From G965222505 sp965222505 (lineage in GTDB: Bacteria > Bacteroidota > Rhodothermia > Rhodothermales > DATKEJ01): a stretch of DNA of 64,000 nucleotides. Position 1 is the stretch's first letter. Every line of letters begins with the position of its first letter. Where the stretch lies: positions 3,472,001 to 3,536,000 of the forward strand of contig OZ244956.1 in assembly GCA_965222505.1 (NCBI GenBank), given 5' to 3'. The position numbers and the translations under genes were made by a program. Below the pieces are notes generated by a model. The model was not told the origin of the DNA. It saw nothing but the letters and a program-made list of their open reading frames with translations, and ran no database searches. Of this stretch, positions 1-8,660 are shown piece after piece.

Positions 1-1
1 C

Positions 2-817
2 ACGGTACTGGAATGGCTTCCGCACGGCACGGTCGATTTACTCATCGCCGACCCGCCCTACAACCTCTACAAATCCTTCAACGGGAAACCCTTCAATGCC
101 CGTTCGCTTCCGGCCTATGCCGATTGGCTCGATACCTGGTTGCAACCCCTTATGCCGGTCCTCAAACCAACGGCATCGGTTTACATCTGTGGCGATTGGC
201 GCTCCGGGGCAGCTGTGCAGGAGGTGATGGGCCGGTATCTGAAGGTCCGGAACCGCATCACCTGGGAGCGTGAAAAGGGACGCGGGGCCAAAACCAACTG
301 GAAAAACAGCAGTGAAGATGTATGGTTTGGTACCTGTTCCGGAGCATACACCTTTAATGTGGATGCCGTCAAACTTCGTAAGCGGGTCCATGCCCCGTAC
401 ACTGATGCCCAGGGCTATCCGAAGGACTGGGAAGAAACAGCAGCAGGCAAAACCCGGCTCACGCATCCCTCCAATCTATGGACAGACCTCACGGTGCCGT
501 TCTGGTCGATGCCGGAAAACACGGACCACCCCACCCAGAAACCAGAGAAGCTGTTGGCCAAGCTCATCCTGGCCAGTTCCAATCCGGGGGATGTCGTGCT
601 TGATCCGTTTTTAGGGTCCGGCACCACATCGGTGGTTGCACGGAAGCTGGGGCGGCACTACATCGGCATAGAGCGAGAAGAAGTGTACGCGTGCCTCGCC
701 GAAAAACGATTGGCACAAGCCGCCGCAGACCCCACGATTCAGGGGTATGCCGATGGAGTGTTCTGGGCGCGCAATGCGCCCGTGCCTGCCCGGAGCCGCA
801 GGTCAGACACGGCCTAA
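2..817 (+). CDS. DNA adenine/cytosine-N4 methyltransferase, 5' truncated by window
   Basis: C-terminal 271 residues of an S-adenosylmethionine-dependent DNA methyltransferase of the N6_N4_Mtase family; the start lies upstream of the window. The catalytic motif IV DPPYN is encoded at bases 50-64, and the SAM-binding motif I DPFLGSGTT lies about 185 residues later, near the C-terminus, preceded by HPTQKP. The order IV then I is that of beta-class amino-methyltransferases. No restriction endonuclease gene is visible downstream, so whether it is part of a restriction-modification system or an orphan regulator cannot be told. It converges on the heme O synthase gene with a 4-bp overlap of the two stop codons (814-817). 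Confidence 0.9.
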   Translation, partial: TVLEWLPHGTVDLLIADPPYNLYKSFNGKPFNARSLPAYADWLDTWLQPLMPVLKPTASVYICGDWRSGAAVQEVMGRYLKVRNRITWEREKGRGAKTNWKNSSEDVWFGTCSGAYTFNVDAVKLRKRVHAPYTDAQGYPKDWEETAAGKTRLTHPSNLWTDLTVPFWSMPENTDHPTQKPEKLLAKLILASSNPGDVVLDPFLGSGTTSVVARKLGRHYIGIEREEVYACLAEKRLAQAAADPTIQGYADGVFWARNAPVPARSRRSDTA

Positions 818-1788
818 ATGAAGCGGTCGATCAGGATGCAGACCACAAACAGCGGGATGTAGAGGACGGAGGCCAGTAGGACCTTCCGGGCGGCCTGGTT
901 GGATTTGGAGCGATAGAACGCAATGGCGGGTTTCAGGAACGCAACCCCCAGGAGCAAGACCCCTGCGAGGTACAGCCAACTGGACAGCCCCAGCGCGAAG
1001 GGCACCACGCTGGCTGCAATCACCAACACCGTGAACAGCACCGTCTGGCGTGCTGTCGAATGGCCTTCCGGCTCAACCACGGGCAACATCGCAAACCGGC
1101 CCCGGTCATAATCCTTGCGGTACATCCAGGCCAGCGACAGGAAGTGCGGCATTTGCCAGAAGAACAGTACCGCAAACAAGGCCCAGCCACCTGCGCCCAG
1201 CGAACCCGTTGCTGCCGTCCAGCCACCGAGGGCCGGAAGCGCACCGGGGATACAACCGATCAGGGTATTGTACTTGGAGACCCGTTTCAATGGGGTGTAG
1301 ATGCCGAGGTAGGTCACGGCGGTGAGTGCGGCCAGAAAAGCCGTAAGGCCGTTGATAAAAGCCCACAGTTGAAGCGTGCCAAGCAGGATGAGCACGGCGC
1401 CGAGGATCAAAACGACCGGTGCTGATACCCGGCCCGCAGCGAGGGGGCGATTGGCCGTCCGGCGCATGTTGGGGTCCAGGTGCCGTTCCAAGTAGTGGTT
1501 CAGCATACCGCATCCGGCAGCCGCCACGGTCACGCCCACCAGCGTGTGGAAGAGGCGGACGGCGGATACGCTGCCTTCCGTGCCCAGAAAAAACCCGGCC
1601 AATGCGGAAATGCCCACCAGAAACGTGATTTCCGGTTTGATGAGGTCCCAGTAGTCGAGCGCTTTGGAACGTTGCGTCCGCTCATTGGCCGACAAGTGCC
1701 GTCGCTGGTTCAAGTAAGTGCGCGGGGCGACTGTGCCGGTTTGGGCCGGGAGGGGCGGGGTTTCTGGTAACGAGGCCGGTGCGGGCAT
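814..1788 (-). CDS. ctaB: Protoheme IX farnesyltransferase (heme O synthase)
   Basis: UbiA-superfamily integral membrane prenyltransferase that adds a farnesyl group to the heme B vinyl group, giving heme O for cytochrome oxidase. The 324-residue protein has the usual eight or so hydrophobic segments after a polar N-terminal tail of about 40 residues. The first Asp-rich prenyl diphosphate/Mg motif is NHYLERHLDPNMRRTANRPL (97-116). The second conserved loop, WMYRKDYDRGRFAMLPV, is at about 221-237, and YTPLKR at 164-169 is also typical. The oxidase genes usually next to it must lie elsewhere; on one side it abuts the methyltransferase, on the other a 175-bp intergenic region with a palindrome. 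Confidence 0.93.
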   Translation of the reverse strand: MPAPASLPETPPLPAQTGTVAPRTYLNQRRHLSANERTQRSKALDYWDLIKPEITFLVGISALAGFFLGTEGSVSAVRLFHTLVGVTVAAAGCGMLNHYLERHLDPNMRRTANRPLAAGRVSAPVVLILGAVLILLGTLQLWAFINGLTAFLAALTAVTYLGIYTPLKRVSKYNTLIGCIPGALPALGGWTAATGSLGAGGWALFAVLFFWQMPHFLSLAWMYRKDYDRGRFAMLPVVEPEGHSTARQTVLFTVLVIAASVVPFALGLSSWLYLAGVLLLGVAFLKPAIAFYRSKSNQAARKVLLASVLYIPLFVVCILIDRFI

Positions 1789-1949
1789 GGAGTAGGGATT
1801 GGCGGGTCAAAACATCGGACGCAAGCTACGGCATGGATCGGACACAGTTCCATAAAACGATTTCAATTCCGATTGAAAATTGTATCAAGCCCAATACCGG
1901 TCATCGGTTGTTGAAGGCCATGCCGTAGATTCACCCCCAATGTAACCCC

Positions 1950-1979
1950 CGTAGGGACACGGCATGCCGTGTCCCTACG
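1950..1979. repeat. 30-bp perfect palindrome, dispersed repeat
   Basis: Perfect inverted repeat whose left arm is CGTAGGGACACGGCA, mirrored by the right arm with no loop. A second copy with one mismatch and an extra half copy lies at 11849-11897. It sits just before the phosphosugar mutase gene and contains an in-frame ATG (1964) that is unlikely to be the real start. Its length and intergenic position suggest a REP/MITE-like palindromic unit. Confidence 0.85.
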
Positions 1980-2014
1980 TAAACAATTGGAAAAAAAACG
2001 AGAGAGGCACATTT

Positions 2015-3406
2015 ATGCCGTTAATGGTATCCATCTCGGGCATCCGGGGCATCTTCGGCGACGGTCTCGACCCGAAGGTGCTGGTTTCTTTTGCATCTGC
2101 CTACGGTACCTGGTGCCGGAAACGCGCCGAAGACATCGGGCATGACCCGTGCATTGTCATCGGTCGGGATGCGCGGGTGACCGGGGATGTGTGCAGCCGC
2201 ATCGTGATGGCCACGTTGCAAAGTGTGGGGTGTGATGTAATTGATGCGGGCCTGGCCACCACGCCAACGGTTGAGATGGCCGTATTGTTTGAAAAAGCTG
2301 TTGGCGGCATCGTACTGTCCGCTTCGCACAATCCGGCCCAGTGGAATGCGCTGAAGCTGCTCAATGAGAAGGGCGAGTTTTTGTCGGCAGCGCAGGGGCA
2401 GATGGTGCTGGACCTCATGGATACCGAGGCTGCCAATGCCGTGGCATACGACCAGATCGGGGCGTACCGCAAGCAGGATTATCTAGACGCGCACATTGAT
2501 GCCATTCTGGCCCTGCCGTACATCCATCCGGAGCAGATTGCGGCTCAAAACTTCAAGGTGGCCGTAGACGGCATCAACTCCGTCGGCGGTGTAGCCATTC
2601 CGGTCTTGCTTGAACGGCTTGGAGTAGCCCCCGAAAACATCATCCGGTTACACTGTGAACCCACAGGCATCTTTGCCCACAACCCCGAACCCTTGCCCGC
2701 GCACCTGAACGAGATCATGGAAACCGTACGCGAGACCGGCGCCGATCTGGGCATCGTCGTCGATCCGGATGCGGACCGGCTGGCGCTGGTTGAAAATGGC
2801 GGTCGGTTTTTCGGCGAGGAACTCACCCAGGTGATTGCAGCCGATTTCATGTGGCGCTTTCGGTCCGGCGCGTTTGTGACCAACCTGTCCTCGTCCCGTA
2901 CCATTGAAGATGTAGCGGCCAGGTATGGACAAGATGTGCATCGCTCGGCGGTGGGGGAGGTCAACGTGGTTGGGCGCATGAAAGCCGTCGATGCCGTGCT
3001 GGGAGGAGAGGGCAATGGCGGAGTGATTTTGCCCGATTTGCATTACGGGCGCGATGGCCTCATCGGCGTGGCGATGGTGCTTCAGCATCTGGCAGATACG
3101 GGGCAGGCGTTGTCCGATTTCCGGACCGCGTTCCCGAGCTATGTGATTTCCAAAAACAAAATCCCGCTCGGCACACTGAATGCCGATGCCGTGTTGCGCC
3201 AGATGGCCGAGACCTACAAGGCTGAGCGGATCTCCACGGTAGATGGGGTGAAGGTTGATTTTGAGGACGGATGGGTACATTTGCGCAAGTCCAATACCGA
3301 GCCCATCATCCGGATTTATGCCGAAGGACGGTCTGAAGCCGAGGCTGAAGCCCTGGCCGGGCGGTTTATGGAAGAAATTCAGGCGTTGGGTGGTCTAAAT
3401 GATTAG
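2015..3406 (+). CDS. glmM: Phosphoglucosamine mutase / phosphomannomutase family
   Basis: Alpha-D-phosphohexomutase, probably interconverting glucosamine-6-phosphate and glucosamine-1-phosphate for UDP-GlcNAc synthesis. All four family motifs are present in the 463-residue protein: catalytic phosphoserine loop SASHNP (about 102-107), Mg loop DPDADR (250-255), sugar-binding GEGNGG (331-336) and phosphate-binding RKSNTEP (424-430). The ATG at 2015 is preferred over an in-frame ATG at 1964 because it is preceded by AGAGAGG and because the upstream codons lie in a palindromic repeat. The N-terminus MPLMVSISGIRGIFGDG aligns with the family start. GlmM versus phosphomannomutase specificity is inferred from the GEGNGG variant, so substrate is less certain than family. 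Confidence 0.9.
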   Translation: MPLMVSISGIRGIFGDGLDPKVLVSFASAYGTWCRKRAEDIGHDPCIVIGRDARVTGDVCSRIVMATLQSVGCDVIDAGLATTPTVEMAVLFEKAVGGIVLSASHNPAQWNALKLLNEKGEFLSAAQGQMVLDLMDTEAANAVAYDQIGAYRKQDYLDAHIDAILALPYIHPEQIAAQNFKVAVDGINSVGGVAIPVLLERLGVAPENIIRLHCEPTGIFAHNPEPLPAHLNEIMETVRETGADLGIVVDPDADRLALVENGGRFFGEELTQVIAADFMWRFRSGAFVTNLSSSRTIEDVAARYGQDVHRSAVGEVNVVGRMKAVDAVLGGEGNGGVILPDLHYGRDGLIGVAMVLQHLADTGQALSDFRTAFPSYVISKNKIPLGTLNADAVLRQMAETYKAERISTVDGVKVDFEDGWVHLRKSNTEPIIRIYAEGRSEAEAEALAGRFMEEIQALGGLND

Positions 3407-3513
3407 TAGATAGTGTATAGGCGATCGAAACATGCGCTTGTTGCTGCCCGTTAACGCACCGGAGACGGTAACATGAGGCGCGTGTTGCATAGCGCACTTT
3501 TTTCGGTACAGCG

Positions 3514-4260
3514 ATGAGAAGAAACGACTGGATCGGCCTGCTCACCAGTTTCCTGGTACATGCCCTGTTGCTGGTCACTTTTTTGTTTATCACAACCACT
3601 CCGGAGCCCGTTACGGCTGGTTTTCTGGAAGTCGAATTTGGTCCGTTGGCGCAGGGGCGGCCCGTACAGCAAGCGCCGGAACCGCGGGAGGAAGATGTTG
3701 AAACCGAGGCCGAAGAACAGGTCGAGGAAACCCCGCCGCCGGAAATACCGGATGAGGAGACCAAGCCCGTAGACTTGCCTGATCAGCCCGAGCCGGTTGT
3801 AGAAGAAGAGGTGATCAATACCCCGGAAACCGATGTCATTGCGCCGGAGCAGGTGCAGCCCGATGAGGTCCAGCAGGATTCCGATACGCAAAACGAGTCC
3901 ACGGAATCCACGGGCGGTGGTCAACCCGAAGGTACCGATGGTGATGAGTCCGGGCAGGATGGGGCCGGGGCTGAGGAAGCCAAAACAGCCCCCTTCGTGC
4001 TCGAAGGCATAGACCGGGTGCCGCTCCGAACCACGTTGCCCCAGTATGTCGACAAGGTGAACGCGATCATTCAGGTCCGAATCACGGTTTCACCGAAAGG
4101 ACGCATCATCCGTGTGATTCCCGTACGCAAGGGCAATGCCTCGCTGGAACGGGCCGTCACGCAGGTCCTTTTGCAGCGCTGGCAGTTTAATCCACTCGCC
4201 CCCAATGTTCCGCAAGAGAACCAGACGGGGACGATTACTTTTCGCTTCCGGTTAGAGTAA
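3514..4260 (+). CDS. tonB: TonB-family energy transducer
   Basis: TonB-like protein of 248 residues that would couple inner-membrane proton-motive force to outer-membrane receptors. One N-terminal membrane anchor lies at about residues 9-26. It is followed by a long periplasmic Pro/Glu/Asp-rich spacer (about 45-160) that is unusually acidic, with few of the usual Lys-Pro repeats. The C-terminal TonB domain is at about 165-247 (IIQVRITVSPKGRIIRV, then a terminal FRFRLE strand). ExbB/ExbD are not adjacent. A TonB-dependent receptor gene lies in the same window at 58970. The ATG at 3514 gives a sensible signal anchor. Confidence 0.85.
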   Translation: MRRNDWIGLLTSFLVHALLLVTFLFITTTPEPVTAGFLEVEFGPLAQGRPVQQAPEPREEDVETEAEEQVEETPPPEIPDEETKPVDLPDQPEPVVEEEVINTPETDVIAPEQVQPDEVQQDSDTQNESTESTGGGQPEGTDGDESGQDGAGAEEAKTAPFVLEGIDRVPLRTTLPQYVDKVNAIIQVRITVSPKGRIIRVIPVRKGNASLERAVTQVLLQRWQFNPLAPNVPQENQTGTITFRFRLE

Positions 4261-4423
4261 AGCGTCCTTCCATGGAGATTCTGTGTGTGGGGTTGCTTCT
4301 TCACCGGGTAATAGATAGCTTTCGGCATGTTTCGCTGAATCATTCCGATCCTTCCGACGCAAAACGTTTCGCACACGTACCCTTCCGACTTACTGGTATA
4401 ACCCATCTTATCTGCAGTAATCC

Positions 4424-5905
4424 GTGTTACGTAAAGTCGAAATAACAGCGCTGATCATCACCGACTTTCTTTTTCTAAGTCTGGGCATGCTGTTCTACTA
4501 CATGGCACGCTTTCGGTGGGGATGGGTAGCCACGGGGCCTGAGCCACCCAATCCCTTTGTGGCCATGCTCTTCGTGACATCGGTATGGATGATTCTTTTC
4601 CTCTTTGCCGGGCTGTACCGTGAACAGTTTGCCCCCAGCCGGTTCGATGAAGTCACCCTGCTGATTAAAATAGTGACGGTGGGGAGCCTGGGTTTTTTCT
4701 TCATTTTCTTTAGTGAGGCCCTTACGGCCGGTTCTGCGCGCCCCAACCTGCTTCTGTTCTGGGGATCCGTGCTGGGGTTTGTGGCGACCGGGCGCATGTT
4801 GTTCCGTACCTTGCAGATTGCCTTGCTCGAAAGAGGCTACGGCACCCGAAAAGCCCTGATTCTCGGATGGAATGAACGGGTTCAGAGTTTATACGAGGAA
4901 GTCACCCAATATCCATCCACAGGCCTGAAGTTCGTTGGGGCCATTCAGATGGCCGATGAGGCCCTTGTGCCGGTACCGGCCGGGGTAGAGGTCCGTGCGG
5001 ATGGGAATGGGACCCAGGGGGTGTTGCTGGAAGAAGCCCCGGAAATAGGAACGGCCTCACTCGATGATTTTAGTACCGATGAACTCCGCTCTGTACAGCA
5101 CTTGCCGCGCATTGTAGACCGGTTGGAGGTGCAGGACATCCTGCTGGTTTTGGGGCCGGAAGACCACCACTACCTCAACGAAATTCTGCGGGTATGCGAC
5201 GGCCGGCCGGTGACCCTCAAGTTGGTTCCCAATTACTATGATATTCTGAACGGGATGGCCCGGACAGAGCAGATCTACGGGTTGCCGGTCATTGAAGCCT
5301 TGCCCGAGCCCATGCGGCACTGGGAGCGCAATACCAAGCGGTTGATCGACCTTGTGGTGTCGATGTTGGTGCTGGTCATGCTGGCTCCCCTGTGGGTCTT
5401 GCTCGGCATCATGGTTCGGTTGTCTTCGCCGGGGCCGGCCATCTTCCGTCAGGAACGGGTAGGCAAACAGGGCAAGACGTTTATGATGTATAAGTACCGC
5501 ACCATGCGGCAGGATGCTGAGGTCGAAAGTGGCCCGGTCTGGGCTTCGGAAGACGACCCCCGATACACGGCCCTGGGCCGTTGGTTGCGTAAAACCCGCC
5601 TTGATGAAATTCCGCAACTCTGGAATGTAGTCAAAAACGAGATGAGCCTCGTCGGCCCCCGCCCCGAACGACCCTTCTTCGTCGAGAAACTGGTCAAGGA
5701 AATCCCACTATATCGTCGTCGCCTTCGGGTCAAGCCGGGCATTACCGGTCTCGCCCAGGTGAAATGGAAGTATGACGAGAGCATCGAAGACGTGCGGCAA
5801 AAGGTCAAATATGACCTGACCTACATCAGCAACATGAGCTTGCGCATGGACTTCAAACTGCTCTTCGCGACCCTACGTACGGCACTCTTGGGCAAAGGAC
5901 AGTAA
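4424..5905 (+). CDS. Polyprenyl glycosylphosphotransferase (exopolysaccharide priming)
   Basis: Membrane enzyme that would transfer a sugar-1-phosphate from a nucleotide sugar to undecaprenyl phosphate, starting a polysaccharide repeat unit. The 493-residue protein has an N-terminal block of four to five transmembrane segments (about 1-130), a cytosolic CoA_binding_3-like domain (about 140-290), a further hydrophobic segment from about 305 (KRLIDLVVSMLVLVML), then the catalytic bacterial sugar transferase domain. That domain has the signature RLDEIPQLWNVVKNEMSLVG near residue 391 and GPRPE after it. The start is a GTG at 4424. WbaP/ExoY-type specificity cannot be read from sequence. A glycosyltransferase follows at 10141. 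Confidence 0.9.
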   Translation: MLRKVEITALIITDFLFLSLGMLFYYMARFRWGWVATGPEPPNPFVAMLFVTSVWMILFLFAGLYREQFAPSRFDEVTLLIKIVTVGSLGFFFIFFSEALTAGSARPNLLLFWGSVLGFVATGRMLFRTLQIALLERGYGTRKALILGWNERVQSLYEEVTQYPSTGLKFVGAIQMADEALVPVPAGVEVRADGNGTQGVLLEEAPEIGTASLDDFSTDELRSVQHLPRIVDRLEVQDILLVLGPEDHHYLNEILRVCDGRPVTLKLVPNYYDILNGMARTEQIYGLPVIEALPEPMRHWERNTKRLIDLVVSMLVLVMLAPLWVLLGIMVRLSSPGPAIFRQERVGKQGKTFMMYKYRTMRQDAEVESGPVWASEDDPRYTALGRWLRKTRLDEIPQLWNVVKNEMSLVGPRPERPFFVEKLVKEIPLYRRRLRVKPGITGLAQVKWKYDESIEDVRQKVKYDLTYISNMSLRMDFKLLFATLRTALLGKGQ

Positions 5906-5908
5906 AAG

Positions 5909-5983
5909 AATGGTCAATGGTCGATTGTCAATGGTCAATGAATGGCTCCCGTTGACAATTGACAATTAACAATTGACAATTAA
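5909..5983. repeat. AT-rich short-repeat block
   Basis: Intergenic stretch built from repeated TGGTCAATGG and TTGACAATTAACAATTGACA-type units that are partly inverted to each other (ATTGTCAAT versus ATTGACAAT). A related block lies at 36948-36985. It separates the sugar transferase from the dehydrogenase gene and is likely simple-repeat expansion with no coding role. Confidence 0.7.
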
Positions 5984-5994
5984 TCACTCCCCCC

Positions 5995-7995
5995 ATGTCC
6001 ACACCTTCCACCCCCTCTGTGGTCTCTGCCCCGCCGGACCTGGACTGGGAGGCCCTCTACCGCGCATTACGTCTACCCCGCCTGATTGAGGAGAAGATGC
6101 TCCGCCTGATCCGGCAAAACCGCATTTCCAAATGGTTTAGCGGGTACGGACAGGAAGCCATTGCCGTAGGATGTGCATGGGCCCTGGAACCAGAAGACAC
6201 CCTCTTGCCCATGCACCGCAACCTGGGCATCTGGACCACACGCGGCGTTCCTTTAGCTCCTCTGTTCTGTCAGTTGATGGGCAAAGATGGCGGTTACACC
6301 AATGGCCGCGACCGGACCTTTCATTTCGGCTTACCCTCCCATAACATCGTTGGCATGATTTCCCAACTGGGGGCCATGCTCCCGGTCGCCTGTGGGTTTG
6401 GCCTTGGGGCCCAATTGAACGGGGACCAACGGGTAGCCTTGGCGATGATCGGCGATGGTGCCACACGCGAGGGAGATTTCCACGAAGCCCTCAATCTGGC
6501 CGCCGTCTGGAAACTCCCGGTGCTGTTTGTGGTGGAGAACAACGGCTACGGTCTGTCTACCCCCACATCGGAGATTATGGCCATCACAGACATTGCCGAT
6601 GCCGCCATCGGCTACGGCATGCCGGGCCGGATCGTGGATGGTAATGATGTGCTGGCCGTCATTGCCGCCGTACAGGAAGCCGCCGAACGGGCCCGAAACG
6701 GCGAAGGTCCAACGCTCCTCGAAATGAAGACCTTCCGGGTGCGCGGACATGAGGAAGCCTCCGGCACCAAATACGTACCGCCAGCACTCATCGCGGCCTG
6801 GAAGAAGAAAGACCCGGTTGAACGGTTCACGAAACACGTGCTTGAGGCAGGACACCTGAAACAGGAAGCCGTTACGCACACCGACCAGCAACTCCTCCAC
6901 CTCATAGACGAGGCCGCCGCGTATGCGCTAACTGCGCCCCAGGTGGAAAGTACACCTGAACGCGAACGGGCGGCCCTGTTTGCCACAGGTTCCTATCCGG
7001 CTGTGCCGCCCAATGGCTCGGCCAGCGAAAAACGGTTTATCGATGCCATCTCCGACGGCTTGCGGCAGACCATGGAACAGGATGAGAAGGTGCTGGTCAT
7101 GGGGCAGGACATTGCAGAATACGGCGGCGTGTTTAAGGTAACCGCCGGTTTTCTGGAAGCCTTCGGGCCTGAGCGCGTCCGTAACACACCGATCATCGAA
7201 AGCGGAGCCCTCGGCGCGGCCCTGGGGTTGGCCCTCGACGGCTTCAAACCGGTGGTCGAGATGCAATATGGGGATTTTATTACCTGCGGATTCAACCAGA
7301 TTGTCAACAACATCGCCACCACCCACTATCGTTGGGGGGCACCAGTTAACGTAACCATCCGTGCCCCAATTGGCGGACACATCGGCGCCGGACCGTTCCA
7401 TTCCCAATCGCCCGAAGCCTGGTTTTGCCACTCGCCCGGTTTAAAAGTGGTGATCCCTAGTACTCCGGAAGATGCCAAGGGCCTGCTTATTGCCGCCCTC
7501 AACGATCCCAATCCGGTCCTGTTTTTCGAGCATAAATACCTGTATCGCTCGCAACGGAGTCAGGTACCGGATGCCCCCTACACCATTGCGCTGGGCCGTG
7601 CCCACGTGATCCGGGAAGGGACGGATGCCACCATCATAACATACGGCATCGGCGTTTTGTGGGCGCTGGAAGAAGCCACTTACCAGGCCGAGCAGGGCTA
7701 CGATGTAGAAGTCATCGACCTGCGGACCCTGGTGCCCTGGGACCAGAAGGCGGTCCTCGCGTCGGTACGTAAGACCAGCCGGGCACTCGTCCTGCACGAA
7801 GCGGCCCTTACCGCCGGTTTTGGGGCCGAGGTGGTTGCTACCATTGCCGATGCGGCCTTCGGGGATCTGGATGCGCCGGTTGTTCGGGTGGCCTCCGAGG
7901 ATTTGCCGGTTCCGTTTTCGATCAACCTCGAAAAGGAAATTTACTCCGCCCGCGCCAAACTCCGCGACCGCATATCGGCGGTGTTGGCATATTAG
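5995..7995 (+). CDS. 2-oxoisovalerate dehydrogenase E1, fused alpha and beta subunits
   Basis: Thiamine-diphosphate-dependent E1 component of a branched-chain 2-oxoacid dehydrogenase complex, with the alpha and beta chains fused in one 666-residue polypeptide. The alpha half (about 1-330) carries the TPP/Mg motif starting GDGATREG near 151 and ending ENNGYG near 180-185. The beta half (about 340-666) opens with NGSASEKRFIDAISDGLRQT and contains MGQDIAEYGGVFKVT and the C-terminal transketolase domain (DLRTLVPWD, LVLHEAALTAGFG). No E2 or E3 gene is adjacent, so partner subunits lie elsewhere. Fused E1 enzymes of this kind are known in Bacteroidota. The exact 2-oxoacid substrate is inferred. Confidence 0.92.
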   Translation: MSTPSTPSVVSAPPDLDWEALYRALRLPRLIEEKMLRLIRQNRISKWFSGYGQEAIAVGCAWALEPEDTLLPMHRNLGIWTTRGVPLAPLFCQLMGKDGGYTNGRDRTFHFGLPSHNIVGMISQLGAMLPVACGFGLGAQLNGDQRVALAMIGDGATREGDFHEALNLAAVWKLPVLFVVENNGYGLSTPTSEIMAITDIADAAIGYGMPGRIVDGNDVLAVIAAVQEAAERARNGEGPTLLEMKTFRVRGHEEASGTKYVPPALIAAWKKKDPVERFTKHVLEAGHLKQEAVTHTDQQLLHLIDEAAAYALTAPQVESTPERERAALFATGSYPAVPPNGSASEKRFIDAISDGLRQTMEQDEKVLVMGQDIAEYGGVFKVTAGFLEAFGPERVRNTPIIESGALGAALGLALDGFKPVVEMQYGDFITCGFNQIVNNIATTHYRWGAPVNVTIRAPIGGHIGAGPFHSQSPEAWFCHSPGLKVVIPSTPEDAKGLLIAALNDPNPVLFFEHKYLYRSQRSQVPDAPYTIALGRAHVIREGTDATIITYGIGVLWALEEATYQAEQGYDVEVIDLRTLVPWDQKAVLASVRKTSRALVLHEAALTAGFGAEVVATIADAAFGDLDAPVVRVASEDLPVPFSINLEKEIYSARAKLRDRISAVLAY

Positions 7996-8006
7996 GAGGG
8001 GTGATC

Positions 8007-8576
8007 ATGTCCGGCCAGCCCAATCCTGACTTGACGGCCTTGTTACAGGCTGCACAGCGGGGTGAAACCGGTGCGTTTGATGCCGCTTTTACCCAAGTAT
8101 ATCACGAATTGCAACGTATGGCCCGGCACATGCGTCAAAAAGGAGGGGGCGATACCATCAATACCACGGCACTCGTACATGAAGCCTATCTCAAAATGAT
8201 GCCCGCTGGAGAAGGAACCGTAGAAAACCGGGCGCATTTTTTTGGGATCGCCGTTCGGGCCATGCGCCAGATTCTGATTCGGTATGCCGAAAAACGCATG
8301 ACCCAGAAGCGGGGCAGCGGGCAAGCGCCAGTCTCGCTGGACGAGGTACAACTCATCCCCGATGAGAAATGCGAAGAGGTTATTGCCTTGCACGAAGCCC
8401 TCAACCGGCTTGCCACTTTCAGTCCCCGGCAAAGCCAGGTGGTGGAGTATCGGTTTTTTGCCGGGCTTACCATTGATGAGACGGCCGATGTCATGGGGGT
8501 ATCGGTTCGCACCCTGCACCGGGACTGGAACATGGCAAAAGCCTGGCTCTCCCATGAGATTAATACCATGCGGTAG
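8007..8576 (+). CDS. ECF RNA polymerase sigma factor (TIGR02999-like)
   Basis: Extracytoplasmic-function sigma factor of 189 residues. Sigma region 2 spans about 20-95, with the characteristic TTALVHEAYLKM and NRAHFFGIAVRAMRQILIRY. Region 4 spans about 125-185, with FSPRQSQVVEYRFFAGLTIDETADVMGVS as the HTH region. The ATG at 8007 is preceded by a good AGGAGG at 7994-7999, which decides it over the GTG at 8001. It lies 11 bp after the E1 gene. TIGR02999 members are commonly encoded near Ser/Thr kinases with TPR domains and lack a classical membrane anti-sigma; a kinase of that type lies in this window at 47368, but not adjacent. Confidence 0.88.
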   Translation: MSGQPNPDLTALLQAAQRGETGAFDAAFTQVYHELQRMARHMRQKGGGDTINTTALVHEAYLKMMPAGEGTVENRAHFFGIAVRAMRQILIRYAEKRMTQKRGSGQAPVSLDEVQLIPDEKCEEVIALHEALNRLATFSPRQSQVVEYRFFAGLTIDETADVMGVSVRTLHRDWNMAKAWLSHEINTMR

Positions 8577-8590
8577 CTATTATTTCCTGA

Positions 8591-8656
8591 TGTTACGCCG
8601 CTTGTCGTTGATGTTGTGCAATTCGACCATGTCGAATGGGCCAAGACGGCGTAACA
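8591..8656. terminator. Two-tier hairpin between convergent genes
   Basis: Outer arms TGTTACGCCG (8591-8600) and CGGCGTAACA (8647-8656) are perfectly complementary and enclose an inner 7-bp stem ATTCGAC/GTCGAAT with a 3-nt loop (8621-8637). It lies exactly between the rightward sigma gene and the leftward glucokinase gene. Position suggests a bidirectional terminator or 3'-end processing structure; there is no long U-tract on the plus side. Confidence 0.55.
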
Positions 8657-8660
8657 GGAC

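Noticed and set aside
1964..2014. N-terminal extension of the phosphosugar mutase
   Set aside because: The extra 17 codons are in a palindromic repeat and lack family similarity; ATG 2015 has a ribosome-binding sequence.
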